A stretch of DNA of 64,000 nucleotides from JANJWP01 sp964482035 (GCA_964482035.1 CAYZVC010000001.1:496001-560000); one strand, 5' to 3'. Positions 51,419 through 61,653 are shown, counted from the first letter of the stretch. The notes: generated by a model not told the origin, from the letters alone. A program made the numbers and translations.

Positions 51419-52822
51419 TTAGCGAACCCAAACCGTCCAAGCGTAGGATTCGCCGGTAGTAGTGCGGTCGCCGTTCAAGGCGTACCCGCGGTAAAAGACG
51501 GTGTTCTGATTGCGGGAGAAAGCCCAGGACATGAGCGCTCAACCCGTCTTGTCGAACGTGAGCGTATCGTTCCAATACGTGTCGGAACCGCCACCTTGCT
51601 CGGGATTGTGCCATCCGTAATAGAACGTGGTGCTCCTGTGGATTTGATAAGTCGCGGGGTTCTTGATTCCGGCGAGGGTCTGCAAAGCGATGTCCCCCGT
51701 AGTGTACGTGAAGTTCGCGTAATCCAAATAGGTGGCGACGTTTCAAGAACTGAAAGCCGTTTGCGAATGCGCCGGGATTTGCGAAGTGGAAAGGGCGAAA
51801 GCCTTGGACGTGGCGAGAGTCGGATCGTAGTCGGCCTGGGCGCCTTCGTTCCAGTTCGCGGTCACGTCGGATTCGAACTGCGCTACGACCATGGTCCATC
51901 CGCCTCAGGAACTCGTCATGTCGCAATACGCTTTCAGGGCTGCCGTCGGTCCGGAACCGTCCGGATCAATTACGTAGATGCCGTTGCCGATGGATCACGC
52001 GTACGATTTTCCGGCCGGAGGATTGAGATACCCGGAACACGAGAGCGCGTACGTACCGTCGGACCACGACCTTCCCGACGCGTCGTTTCCTACGATGCCC
52101 GAAGAAGACGGGGTTCCGTTCCCCGCCGCCCCGTCCAGAAGCGCTCCCGTCAGGTTCGTGGCGCTTCCCGGTTCCGCGCGGAAAAGTCAGGAAACGTTGC
52201 CCGCGGGAACGTTGGAAGTGGGAAAATCCCCCGCCACGCTCGCGAGCTTGGTCGCGGGAGAGACTCCCGCCGTCTGGACGTACGACGTGACGCGCTTCCT
52301 CCCGTTGGCCCCCGCGGTCATGAAGTCCGCGCCCGCGGCCATGAGCGAGCTCGCGTCGTACGAAGCCCCCGCGGAATCCGTTCCGAAACCGGTCGCCCTC
52401 GCGATGACGCCCATCGTCCCGCCCGGAAGCCCGGAAGCCGAGATCCTGAACTTGTCGGGATTGAGCTTGAGCTTCTTGAAATCCGGTTTCCCGGCGGCGT
52501 AGTTGGAATCCGCCGGAGCCGACCCGACGTCCCCTCCGGTGAGCGCCACCGAAGCGCCGTCGACGTACGCGAAGGCGCCCGAGAGCGCGTAGTCCGTATC
52601 GTGGACCACGTAGTACCTCGGGGAATTGTTCGTGATCGCCGCTTCCGAAGAAATCGCCGTCTGCAGCGACCTCACGTTCGCCTTGATGGCGGAATCCTTG
52701 GCGTCCTGCGAATACCCCGAAAGCGCGAGGAACCCGACGGTCGCCAATATCGCGAGGATGGTGATTACGACGATGAGTTCGACGAGGGTGAAACCGCGGA
52801 AGCGGCTGGCGGAAAATTTCAT
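51419..52822 (-). CDS. pilin-fibrinogen-like fusion (adhesin-type pilin), copy B
   Basis: A 467-residue prepilin closely related to copy A at 47148 over the first 190 residues, starting MKFSASRFRG then FTLVELIVVITILAILATVG. The ATG at 52820 gives the short leader typical of the family, so the in-frame upstream ATG is not used. The C-terminal module is the same type (AYCDMTSSGGGWTMVVAQ) but its final 150 residues differ (WNDTLTFDKTGGALMSWAF). TGA encodes Gly at least five times, once inside SSGGGWT. Divergence at the tip with a conserved shaft suggests different binding specificities. Confidence 0.85.
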
Positions 52823-52953
52823 GAAATCTACGTTAAATTTTCTGGAGTATAATTTGAAACTCAAGGAAAAGCAAAAGCAACGGTTTCGTTTCTAATAGGT
52901 TGAATAAAACGTCGATTCCGTGTAAACTGGCGGCAATCCCAATAAAAAGAAAC

Positions 52954-53490
52954 ATGCCCTTCGATTTCACCCCCCAGACTTTCGTCACGACCCTCGTATT
53001 CCTCCCCTTCGTCATCGCCACCGTCCACCGGGCGTTCGTTCTTTCGAGCCTTCGGAAATCCATCGAGAAACGCTCCCACGCGGTCATCGATTCGTTCTTC
53101 CATAAAGTCGACAAGATTCCGGTCATCGTGGAGACCATCCGCAAATATGCTCCGCAGGACGAAATCTATGCCGAACTCGTAAAACTCCACCGGGCGGCAA
53201 TCATCGCGAACGTGGATTCCGTGTACGACATCCTCGAAAACGACGCGCGCATTTCCTCGAAGTTCCGCTTCCTCATGCATCTTTCCATCCGCATCCGCGA
53301 AATCTCGCACGATGGGAATTTCCTCTACGCACGCAGCATCTGGATGTATCACGAGAATTCCGCGAAAGAAGAACTCGATAAGATGGACGAAGAAATCCGC
53401 AAATATGAAAACCTCCGCAAGAGCCGTGCGTACACGCTCTTCGGCATCCTTCTCCCCGCCAAAGAAATCCACCCCGTCAAAGGGGCGTAA
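52954..53490 (+). CDS. LemA-like membrane-anchored protein
   Basis: A 178-residue protein with an N-terminal TM helix (residues 8-28) and a helical, cytoplasmic or periplasmic bundle (KVDKIPVIVETIRKYAPQ, MDEEIRKYENLRKSRAYTL), which resembles LemA proteins; the N..V.xR-type opening is weak. The start at 52954 is chosen over an in-frame ATG 18 codons upstream because it puts the TM helix at the N-terminus. No TGA codon. It lies 18 bases before an S51 peptidase gene. Confidence 0.6.
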   Translation: MPFDFTPQTFVTTLVFLPFVIATVHRAFVLSSLRKSIEKRSHAVIDSFFHKVDKIPVIVETIRKYAPQDEIYAELVKLHRAAIIANVDSVYDILENDARISSKFRFLMHLSIRIREISHDGNFLYARSIWMYHENSAKEELDKMDEEIRKYENLRKSRAYTLFGILLPAKEIHPVKGA

Positions 53491-53508
53491 CCCTTACGGA
53501 ACCGAACC

Positions 53509-54225
53509 ATGGCCATTACGAAAATCGTCGCGATAGGAGGCTGAGAAATGGGCCGCCCGTGAACCCAGATAGAAACCGAGGCCATCGACCGCTTCATCGT
53601 GTCGCTCGCGGACAAGGAGAAGCCGGTCGTATCGTTCGTTCCTACCGCGTCGAACGATTCGCGCGGGTACATCATCACCGTCTACGAACAGTACCGCAAA
53701 CGCCTGGGCTGCAAGTTCCGGGAAATCATGGTAAAGGAGATGGAATCCGATATCGAATCGGTGCGGGCGAAAATCCTCTCGAGCGACATCGTCTACGTAG
53801 GTGGGGGCAATACGCTCAAGATGATGAAGATCTGGCGCAAAACCGGGTTCGACAAGGTTTTGAAAGAAGCCTACGAATCGGGGATCGTCCTCGCCGGACT
53901 CTCCGCATGAGCGAACTGCTGGTTCGAATACGGGCATTCCGATTCGCGGCGCTTCACCAAGCCCGACTCCCCTTTCGTCTTCGTCAAATGACTGGGTCTC
54001 GTAAAGGGAACGTTCTGCCCGCACTTCGACGTCGAAACCGACCGAAGGGCGGACCTGCTTGAAAAAATCGGAAAACGCGGCGGAAGAGCGTACGCCGCGA
54101 CCAACTGCGCCGCGCTTGCCGTAATCGATGGAAAAATAAGCGTCGTGACCTCCAAAGACGGCGCGTCCGTCGTGAAAATCGAGAAAAAAGACGGAACCGT
54201 TACGGAAACCGTCATTCCGGAGTAA
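53509..54225 (+). CDS. S51-family peptidase (dipeptidase E / cyanophycinase-like)
   Basis: A 238-residue serine peptidase of the PepE/cyanophycinase class. It opens ITKIVAIGGGEMGRPG, in which both TGA codons encode Gly. Further motifs are IVYVGGGNTLKM, the nucleophile elbow LAGLSAGANCWFE (the Ser flanked by TGA-encoded Gly) and CPHFDVETDRR with the His. The active-site Ser, His and Asp/Glu set of the family is plausible. Cytoplasmic. Members cleave Asp-containing dipeptides or cyanophycin; the substrate here is unknown. A terminator follows. Confidence 0.87.
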
Positions 54226-54241
54226 AGACGGATTCAATAAG

Positions 54242-54271
54242 AAAAACGCCCCCGATTCGGGGGCGTTTTTC
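54242..54271. terminator. terminator between S51 peptidase and cysS
   Basis: AAAAACGCCCCCGA-TTC-GGGGGCGTTTTT is symmetric and can serve both convergent genes. Confidence 0.88.
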
Positions 54272-54284
54272 TTACGTTCGGAAT

Positions 54285-55739
54285 TTAGACCGGTTCGAGG
54301 TACGAACCGTCCTTGGTGTCGACGATCTTGTATCCCTTGGCAAGGATTTCGTCACGGAGGCGGTCGGCGGCGGCGTAGTCTTTGGAAGCTTTGGCGATAT
54401 TGCGGTCTTCGAGCATGATGTCGAGTTCCGGATCGACCTTCACCGCTTCGAGAAGCGAGAAATCGAAGAGCGCGAGTACGGAATCGAACGAGCGGAACAT
54501 TTCGATGACGGAGTCTTTTTCCGGAGCGGAGAGTTTGCCGGCGTCGATGGAAGCGTTGACGAACGTTTGGAACGCGAAGACGATGGCGAGCGCTTCGGAG
54601 GTGGAAAAATCGTTCTCGAGCGCTTCGACGTAGGCTTGGACGTACCCTTGGAGTTCGTTGCGGAAATCGCGGTTCACCTTGCCTTCCTTGGCTTCGAAAC
54701 GGGAGAGTCGGCGGAAGGTTTCGTCGAATCCGGCGACGGTGCGCATGGAAGCGTCAAGACGGTCGAAGGTGAAATTGAAATTCTCGCGGTACTGGGTCTG
54801 GAGGGCCATGAGGCGGAAGCTGCGGTAGACGGATTCGGCCTTGTCGGAACCGTATTTTTCCACCACGTCGCGGAGGGTATAGAAATTCCCCGCTGACTTG
54901 GCCATCTTCTTGTTGTCGACCAAGAGGTGTCCGCCGTGCATCCAGTATTTGGCGAACGGCTTTCCCGTGCAGGCTTCGGTTTGCGCGACTTCGTTCTGGT
55001 GGTGCGGGAAAAGGTTGTCGATAGCGCCCATATGGATGTCGATCTGCGGCCCGTGGTGCTTCATGTTGCACGCGCTGCATTCGATATGCCAGCCCGGACG
55101 GCCCGGAAGTTCGACTTCCTTTCCTTCTACGGTGAGTTTGGCCATCCACTTGTTATCGCCGTCGGAAGCGGCGTCGTACGCCTTCCAAAGGGCGAAGTCC
55201 GCGACGGAATCCTTCTCGTATTCGTCGTTGTCAATGCGGACATTCGAAATCATGCCCGATACGTCGAGGTGCGCGAGCTGCCCGTATTTCTTGAACTTGG
55301 AAATCGAGTAGTAGACGCTGCCATCTTCGGAGACGTAAGCGTACCCGCGGTCGAGAAGTTTTTGGATCATCGCCACCATGTCATCGACGAGCGTCGAAAT
55401 CGGGACGATCTTGTCAGCCGGAACGATGCGGAGCTTCTGGAGGTCTTCCAAGAAGATTTCGGTGTACTTCTCGGTGAGCTCCTTAAGCGGCATGCCCTGC
55501 TTCTGCGAATCGCGGATGGTCTTGTCGTCGATGTCGGTGACGTTCATGACGGTATCGGTGCGCCAGCCGAGGTAGCGGAGCGTGCGCACGACGAAATCTT
55601 CAAACAGGTAGCAACGGAGGTTCCCGATATGCGCGTAGTTGTACGGAGTGGGGCCGCAGTAGTAGACCTTCACGTTTTCCTGGCGGAGCGGACGGAAATT
55701 TTCGACTTCGCGGGTAAGGGTGCTGTAGAGTTTGAGCAT
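54285..55739 (-). CDS. cysS: cysteinyl-tRNA synthetase
   Basis: A 484-residue class I aminoacyl-tRNA synthetase. Markers are VKVYYCGPTPYNYAHIGNLR (zinc Cys and the HIGN form of HIGH), GRPGWHIECSACNMKH, the zinc and catalytic region DIHMGAIDNLFPHHQNE, and the KMAKSAGNF signature. The C-terminal anticodon-binding DALR-like domain is present and the length is typical. It contains no TGA codon at all, unlike most genes around it, in line with strong expression. Confidence 0.97.
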   Translation of the reverse strand: MLKLYSTLTREVENFRPLRQENVKVYYCGPTPYNYAHIGNLRCYLFEDFVVRTLRYLGWRTDTVMNVTDIDDKTIRDSQKQGMPLKELTEKYTEIFLEDLQKLRIVPADKIVPISTLVDDMVAMIQKLLDRGYAYVSEDGSVYYSISKFKKYGQLAHLDVSGMISNVRIDNDEYEKDSVADFALWKAYDAASDGDNKWMAKLTVEGKEVELPGRPGWHIECSACNMKHHGPQIDIHMGAIDNLFPHHQNEVAQTEACTGKPFAKYWMHGGHLLVDNKKMAKSAGNFYTLRDVVEKYGSDKAESVYRSFRLMALQTQYRENFNFTFDRLDASMRTVAGFDETFRRLSRFEAKEGKVNRDFRNELQGYVQAYVEALENDFSTSEALAIVFAFQTFVNASIDAGKLSAPEKDSVIEMFRSFDSVLALFDFSLLEAVKVDPELDIMLEDRNIAKASKDYAAADRLRDEILAKGYKIVDTKDGSYLEPV

Positions 55740-55945
55740 TTTCTGTTTCTATGGGGAAAGAATGGCTGGAATATACGTAAAATACGGGTTTTCGCAATGC
55801 GGATACGGGCGAAACCCGACCGATGAACGTGCTTCGGACAGCGAGGGGACGAAAAGCTTTTATCGCGTTGGCGAAACCGCTTGCGTGGATAAAATGACGC
55901 CGTACGGGCCCGGTAGGTTCCGAAATTTATCCGCCATTCGCAATT

Positions 55946-56806
55946 ATGAAAAAAATCCTGCTTCCGCTTACGCTTTCCCTCATCATCGTGCTCGCGTTCA
56001 TCTTCATCGCGGCCCCGAAGAAACCGGCACCCGCGCCAGCGGATCCGGCGACCGTCGAAAATTCCAGCGGTTCGAGCGAAGCCTTGGACAAGCTTGCCGA
56101 AGACGTGGTGAAAGAAGGAAGCGGGACCGTTTCGGTGTCGACCGGAAGCGAAGCCTCGACAGGAGCGGCCGTTCCGGCAACCTCGACGGGCGTCTCGGAA
56201 TCCGGCACCGGTTCGCTTACCGAATCCGGATCTTCCGCAATGGAGACCATCTGTACCGACGAATACGCTCCGGTGTGCGGTGCCGACGGAAACACCTATC
56301 CGAACGCATGCGCCGCGAAGCGCATGAAGGTCGAATCCATTCCGGGAGCCTGCGCGAAAGAAGGCGCCGCCGAAGGATCGGAAGCCGGAGTTTCCGGAAC
56401 TTCGGAAACCGCGGCCGCGCCTATCGAAACCCCTACTGCCACGGGAACGGGCACCGCTCCGACCCAGACCGTCGCCGGACTCGCCTACGACAATGCCGGA
56501 CTCGGCTACGGGTTCGTACTTCCCAAGAAAACCTATTTCTCCGGATTCGGGGCGCGCGACGGAGCGTCGCACAGCGTAGGCATCGGCAGGAACGCGTCGC
56601 CGGAAAGCTTCGAGCTCTCAGAGGTCAAAGTCCGCTTCTATAAGAACCAGGTACTCAGCCAAGTGAAAAAATCGGCGAAATACTACGATTCCGAAACCGG
56701 TACCACCTACGTGGCCATCAACGGAAGCACCCTCGCCATCGACGCCGACGCTTCGGTTTCCGCGGACATCGTGGATTCCATCGTAAAAAGCGCGTATGTC
56801 CGCTAA
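55946..56806 (+). CDS. secreted Kazal-domain protein
   Basis: A 286-residue protein anchored or secreted through an N-terminal hydrophobic segment (ILLPLTLSLIIVLAFIFIAA). A low-complexity Ser/Thr/Gly/Ala-rich linker follows, then a Kazal-type inhibitor domain (ICTDEYAPVCGADGNTYPN, SIPGACAKEG) with the expected Cys pattern at about residues 110-145. The last 130 residues form an unrecognised domain (NAGLGYGFVLPKKTYFSGF). There is no TGA codon. Its 3' end overlaps the next pseudopilin gene by 11 bases. It may inhibit host or rival serine proteases at the cell surface. Confidence 0.82.
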   Translation: MKKILLPLTLSLIIVLAFIFIAAPKKPAPAPADPATVENSSGSSEALDKLAEDVVKEGSGTVSVSTGSEASTGAAVPATSTGVSESGTGSLTESGSSAMETICTDEYAPVCGADGNTYPNACAAKRMKVESIPGACAKEGAAEGSEAGVSGTSETAAAPIETPTATGTGTAPTQTVAGLAYDNAGLGYGFVLPKKTYFSGFGARDGASHSVGIGRNASPESFELSEVKVRFYKNQVLSQVKKSAKYYDSETGTTYVAINGSTLAIDADASVSADIVDSIVKSAYVR

Positions 56807-57290
56807 GCGGAAGTCCGCTTCGAAATCCGGTTTCACGCTCGTGGAAATCATTTTCGCGGTCGCCATACTGTCCGTATCGCTCATCGGGGTTTCGTCCATC
56901 ATCTCGATGAGTGGAAACCAAGCCACGAGATTGGAAGACGAACGTGAAATCTCCGAACTCGCGCTGTCGGTGAAGACGTGCGCCGCAAGCTTCGGCGTTC
57001 CGTACCTGCGTTCCCTCGCGGACGGAAGGAAGACCGAAATCTGGTTCGGAAGCGGGAACGTCTCATGCCAGACCTGACAAACCCTCACCGGTTCTTTCGA
57101 TTACGAGAAATCCCCGAAAATAGAATTGAAAACCTTTCTCCAGGGCGGTGCGGACGAGACGAAAAGAACGTATGGCGCATATTTGGAAACCCGTACGGAC
57201 GGCGTCGGGCAGAATTCGGTAAAAGCCTCGGTAACGGTTACGAACGGCACGACCGAGAAACGTCTCGAATTCCGGAAGGATTCGAAATAG
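56796..57290 (+). CDS. type IV pseudopilin (PilV/GspI-type)
   Basis: A 164-residue prepilin with a class III leader (MSAKRKSASKSG) and helix FTLVEIIFAVAILSVSLIGV. The remaining part is small and contains two Cys (KTCAASFG and VSCQTG). One TGA encodes Gly (QTGQTLTGSFDYE). Translation may be coupled to the Kazal gene because the start overlaps the previous stop. It could act as a minor or priming pilin. A terminator follows. Confidence 0.8.
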
Positions 57291-57296
57291 CCGACG

Positions 57297-57326
57297 AAAA
57301 AAACGGGGTGAAAGCCCCGTTTTTTC
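57297..57326. terminator. terminator after the pseudopilin
   Basis: AAAAACGGGG-TGAAAG-CCCCGTTTTTT, shared by two convergent genes. Confidence 0.85.
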
Positions 57327-57347
57327 ATATCCGCAAAAGAACGTACG

Positions 57348-58610
57348 TTATTCGTTTTCCGAGAATTCGGCCTCTTCGGCATCGCCCGACCCGAGTTCGA
57401 GATAGTCGATCTTTCCGAGGTTCGCGCCCATGATGCCCTGCATGTCGCCGTAGAGCATCGAAGTATTGTTGATGATGCGTTCGAGTTCCTTTTCGCGTTT
57501 GCTCCAGATGCGCTGCATCGAGCGCTTTTCGGCGTCGAGGTCGTCCTTCATCGAGCGGAACGCACCGATGACGTTTTCGATCTTCGCGCGGAATTCCGGA
57601 CCGGAGAGGTATCCGTAGAGGAGCTCCATCTTCTCTTCGCGCCCCACCATGCTCTTGCCCTGTTCGGCGAGCGCGAGGAGCCTTTCGCGAAGCGCCTGCG
57701 CGAGCGGGAGGAAATACTCCGGCTCGGTCACCCAGATGCCTTCGTAGAGACCGAAGTGGCGCACCCCTTCCGGAATCACCGAGGAGACGAGGATGCAGAC
57801 GTCGGCCTTGGCGAGAATGCGGTCGTCTTTGAGCTTTTTGATCCATTCGGCGGAGAACGCCTTGGTGTTCTTGGATTCCCAAAGGATGATTCCGGCGTCG
57901 TGGGAATACGCGTCGCGGACGCGGTGGACGAGGTCGGCACCGCGGATGCCGGTGGGTACGTCTTCGACGGAGTCGGTGGGGAAATTGCGGGAAAGGATTT
58001 CCTTGAGTTCGTTCTCGAGGACTTCGCCCTGGATCTGCTGGGAGCCCTGGAGCGCCTTACGGTTGGCTTCTTCGAGGGATTTGCGAAGGATGTCCATCTG
58101 CTTTTCCTTCTCCTCGAGTTTGCGCATGAAATCCTCCTGCGACTTGCGGTAGGATTCCTCTTCGCGCTTTTTGCGTTCGATTTCCAACGCCTCGTCGCGC
58201 TTCTGCTGCTCTTCGCGCATCGAAGCCTCGAGCTTGCGCCGTTCTTCGTCGAGCTTGCGGACGTTTTCGATTTCGGCGTTCTTGGCCGCTTCTTCGAGTT
58301 CGCGGGCCTTCTTGCGGAGCTCGAGTTCGCCCTTTACGGATTCCTCCTGCTTTTTGCGGAGTTCCTCGATGGTCGCGAGCATGTCCTTGGTTTCGAGTTC
58401 CTTCTCTTTCAATTTCTCGGCGGCCTTCTTTTCCGCCCATTCCATTGCCTTTTCGCGAAGGTCTTTCTTAATCTCTTCTTCCTTCTTCGAGAATTCCTCG
58501 CGGAGCCTCTCCTCGTCTGCCTTGAGCTTCTCTTCGTACTTGTGGCGGGCGATGTCGTCGAGATCGATCTTCGTACCGCATTTGGGACAAACGATGCTGG
58601 AGTCGGTCAT
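57348..58610 (-). CDS. DUF2130 protein (zinc ribbon, coiled coil, PD-(D/E)XK-like)
   Basis: A 420-residue DUF2130 family protein. The N-terminus has one CxxC pair (IVCPKCGTKIDL). Residues 25-200 form a very long charged coiled coil (EEERLREEFSKKEEEIKK, KARELEEAAKNAEIENV). The conserved C-terminal domain starts at about residue 205 (GEVLENELKEIL, FPTDSVEDVPTGIRGADLV, GIILWESKNTK) and resembles an RmuC-like restriction fold. It is probably a DNA-associated protein. No TGA codon. It stands alone, divergent from the DUF4012 gene. Confidence 0.88.
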   Translation of the reverse strand: MTDSSIVCPKCGTKIDLDDIARHKYEEKLKADEERLREEFSKKEEEIKKDLREKAMEWAEKKAAEKLKEKELETKDMLATIEELRKKQEESVKGELELRKKARELEEAAKNAEIENVRKLDEERRKLEASMREEQQKRDEALEIERKKREEESYRKSQEDFMRKLEEKEKQMDILRKSLEEANRKALQGSQQIQGEVLENELKEILSRNFPTDSVEDVPTGIRGADLVHRVRDAYSHDAGIILWESKNTKAFSAEWIKKLKDDRILAKADVCILVSSVIPEGVRHFGLYEGIWVTEPEYFLPLAQALRERLLALAEQGKSMVGREEKMELLYGYLSGPEFRAKIENVIGAFRSMKDDLDAEKRSMQRIWSKREKELERIINNTSMLYGDMQGIMGANLGKIDYLELGSGDAEEAEFSENE

Positions 58611-58681
58611 AAAAATTCGGAAATTTCGGAACTATTCGTAAAATCCCGCGAAGTATAGCCCTGTCGAACCGATTCGCAAGC

Positions 58682-61108
58682 ATGTCTCACTGACACGACG
58701 AACACCACGACGATCATGACCACGGCGGTCATGACGACCACGGACACGACGACCACGGCCACGGAGGGCACGGGGAGGACGAACACGGCCATGAAGAACA
58801 CGACGGTCACGGGCACGATTCCCACGACGAACACGGTGGAAACGACGACCACGGCCACGGAGGGCACGGGGAGGACGAACACGGAGGACATCATGAAGAC
58901 GAGGAACCGATGCTCGTACCTGCGGGATTCATCAACGACCTCAGCGCCACCCACGGCGAAGACCCCACAGTCGACCTCACGGAGTTTTTTCCCGTATCGT
59001 CGGTACTCGCGGTGAAACATAACGACGCCCACCAGTTCAACGACCTCAAAAAGGGCGAAGGCAAGCGCTTCGACTTTTCGGTAAAGCCGGTCATCAAGAT
59101 CAAGAAGTACCGCACCAAAAAGACCTCGGACATCCTTCCGCGAAAAGAGTGCGCGCCGAGTCTCGTGGCGTTCGTCGACAAAAGCCGTCCGGTGCGGCCA
59201 GAGCCGGCCAACATCCTGTCTCCGCTCGAAATCCCCCTCGATTGTTTCGACGTCCGCAACCTCGAACCCATAGCGGTACCGAGGATTTACGGCGACCTCT
59301 ACGAACTCCCCCTCCCCTTTCCGAAACGCGCGTTCCGTTACGTGAAGCGCCACAAGAGGACGGTGGCGAAAACGGGATTCTCCACTGCGGTAGCCATGGT
59401 CGTGCTTATCGGCGGCACGATGGCGGCGGTATCGTACGCCCAGACCGGGGTGGAAAAGGCGTACGGCGAGCTTTTCTCTTTGAAGGATTCCGCCAAATCC
59501 GGACCGGAAGCCTTCGCGGAAAGTGCCGACCGCGCGACCGGAAGGTTCTCCAAACTCCGCTTCGCGTTCTCGCCCATCACCGCCGCTTTCGATTCCCCGG
59601 TACTCTCCGTAGAATCGGTCCGCGTAGCCGGCAACGTCGTGCGCTGAGGGTCTCATTTGGCCGAAGCGGCGAAAATCGCTTCCGGAATATGGACCGATTT
59701 CGCGAAGGAAACTTCGTCCTATCCCAACGCCCAGGCGGCGCTCGGATCGGGGAGCACGTTCAAGGCGACCGACTTCGTCGACGCACATGCAGACCGGCTT
59801 AAGGAAATCGATACCGAGATATCGGCCGCTCTTGCGGAATATTCCAAGGTCGAAAGCCTCTGAAATCCCGAACTCGACGCCAAATTCCAACAAGCGGTAA
59901 CGCTTCTCGTCTCTACCCAGAACCGGCTCCGCTTCGTTCTCGAACATAAGGAGGCCATCCTCACCGCGCTCGGAAACGAAGCGCCGCAGCGCTACCTCGT
60001 ACTTAATCAGAACCGCGACGAACTGCGCGCCACCGGGGGATTCCCGGGATCGGCGGTATTCGTCGAATTCTACAAGGGCCGTCTTTCGAAATACGAAAAG
60101 AAAGACATCTATTACTACGACTGGCACTTGTTCCCGTATGCCGAAAAGGCACCGCCGGGACTCGACCGGGTCGCTGAAAAATGGGGCCTCCGCGACGCGA
60201 ACTACTACCCGGAAATGTCGAAGAACTTCGAAACCGTCGACGCCTTCTACCAAAAATCGGGCGGCTCGAGCCTCAACGGCATCGTCGTCATGAACCAAGG
60301 CATCGTTACGGACCTTCTCGAAAAGTACGGACCGGTGCGAATGGAAAAGATAAACAAAACCGTCGACGCGTCGAACTTCTCAACGCTCATGAGCGTACTC
60401 GTGGAAAACAAGGTCGCCAAGACCTACTCTCCAAAGGACGTGCTTTTCGATTTCGTCACCGAGCTCGAAAAAACCCTCGTCGAAAAAAAGGACTTCTCCG
60501 GCTATGCCGAGATCCTCGACCGCAACGCCAAAACCGGCGAACTCATGGCGTATTCGAACGATTCCCGCGTGAACGCCCTTTTCGAAGAAGTCTTCCCCGG
60601 AGAAAAGAACAAACCGTTCACCGGCAACTTCACGTACCCGGTATTTACCTCCATTTCGGGAAACAAATCCGACCGCTACGTCCACCGTTCGTTCGAACTC
60701 AAGGCCCAACCTATGGACGGATGCAAGGTGTTGAACGGGTTCCGCATGGAAAGCGACCACCGGATGACCGTCGACGACAAGGAAAAAATCCGCGGGCTCC
60801 TCTACGATTTCGGCATTCCGCCGAACGAACACGAACGCCAGATTTTCATCCAGGGCAACGGCGACAACAAACAGTACGTCCGCGTACTCGTTCCGAAAGG
60901 TTCGAAACTTTCCGGAAAACCGCCGATAGCGATCGAAGTGGACGATTCGAACGCCGACTACACCGTCTTCGCGTTCTATATGAACACGGTACCCGGCGAC
61001 AAGTCCGCCGCGTTCTTCGACTATGAATCCGAGGTAAAGGACTGCTCGAAAAAACCGGTGTTCTACGTACAGCCGGGATTGCGAAATTACACCGTTAAAA
61101 ACGACTAG
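58682..61108 (+). CDS. DUF4012 protein with His-rich N-terminus
   Basis: An 808-residue protein. Residues 1-78 are almost only His, Asp, Glu and Gly (HGHDDHGHGGHGEDEHG is one unit, repeated). After a basic cytoplasmic region, one TM helix lies at about residues 238-258 (GFSTAVAMVVLIGGTMAAV). The rest is extracytoplasmic and carries the DUF4012 core (YLVLNQNRDELRATGGFPGS, FYKGRLSKYEKKDIYYYD). Three TGA codons encode Gly, one at codon 4. DUF4012 proteins are common in Gram-positive and Candidate Phyla Radiation genomes and linked to glycopolymer or envelope loci. The His-rich tail probably binds divalent metals. Confidence 0.88.
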
Positions 61109-61109
61109 C

Positions 61110-61571
61110 ATGACGTTCTCCCCCGTTTTCGTATCCGACGTCCCGTTCGATATCGACGAAAAGGTCGTTTCGGCCATTGCCCGCGAAATGTCTGAGGCGG
61201 CACTCGAAACCCAGCGCGGGACGGTGAACGTCGCGTTCGTCGACGACGAAACGATGCGCACGTACAACCGTACCTACCGCGAAAAGGATTCCACTACCGA
61301 CGTCCTCTCCTTTCATTACCACGATGATTTCGCCGATTGTGACGAGGACGAAATCGCGGGAGAAGTCATCCTTTCGGAATCCCGCATCCGAGAACAGGCG
61401 CCGGAATACGGCAACACGCCGGAGCTCGAAACCTACAAACTCCTCATCCACTCGCTCGCCCACCTTCTCGGCTACGACCACGAGACCGACGAGGAATACG
61501 CGGCCATGAAGGAAGTGGAAGACGCCGTGAACGCGAAGGTTTGCGAAGAATTCGGAATCCGGATCGGATAA
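61110..61571 (+). CDS. ybeY: endoribonuclease YbeY
   Basis: A 153-residue single-strand-specific RNase for 16S rRNA maturation and ribosome quality control. The family fold is evident in VNVAFVDDETMRTYNRTYR, STTDVLSFHYHDD and EIAGEVILSES. The zinc motif reads LLIHSLAHLLGYDHE (HxxxH...DH). It starts 1 base after the DUF4012 stop codon, so the two are co-transcribed. There is no TGA codon. A strong hairpin terminator follows at 61626. Confidence 0.93.
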   Translation: MTFSPVFVSDVPFDIDEKVVSAIAREMSEAALETQRGTVNVAFVDDETMRTYNRTYREKDSTTDVLSFHYHDDFADCDEDEIAGEVILSESRIREQAPEYGNTPELETYKLLIHSLAHLLGYDHETDEEYAAMKEVEDAVNAKVCEEFGIRIG

Positions 61572-61625
61572 ATCCATTTATCCCGACAAGTCCATTTGAT
61601 TCGGGTCAAAAACACGTTTAGAATT

Positions 61626-61653
61626 GTGCGCACGAAAACCGTGCGCACTTTTT
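61626..61653 (+). terminator. terminator of the DUF4012-ybeY operon
   Basis: GTGCGCACG-AAAAC-CGTGCGCAC is followed by TTTTT. Confidence 0.88.

Noticed and set aside
49970..52852. A 960-codon open frame on the plus strand.
   Set aside because: It lies opposite the sugar transferase and a pilin-adhesin gene, both with recognised domains. Its translation is Arg/Glu/Gly-rich with no family features.
58682..58905. Repeats in the DUF4012 gene that resemble a CRISPR or tandem array.
   Set aside because: Units are irregular in length, lie in a coding frame and translate to a His/Asp-rich tail. No spacers of equal size and no Cas genes are present.
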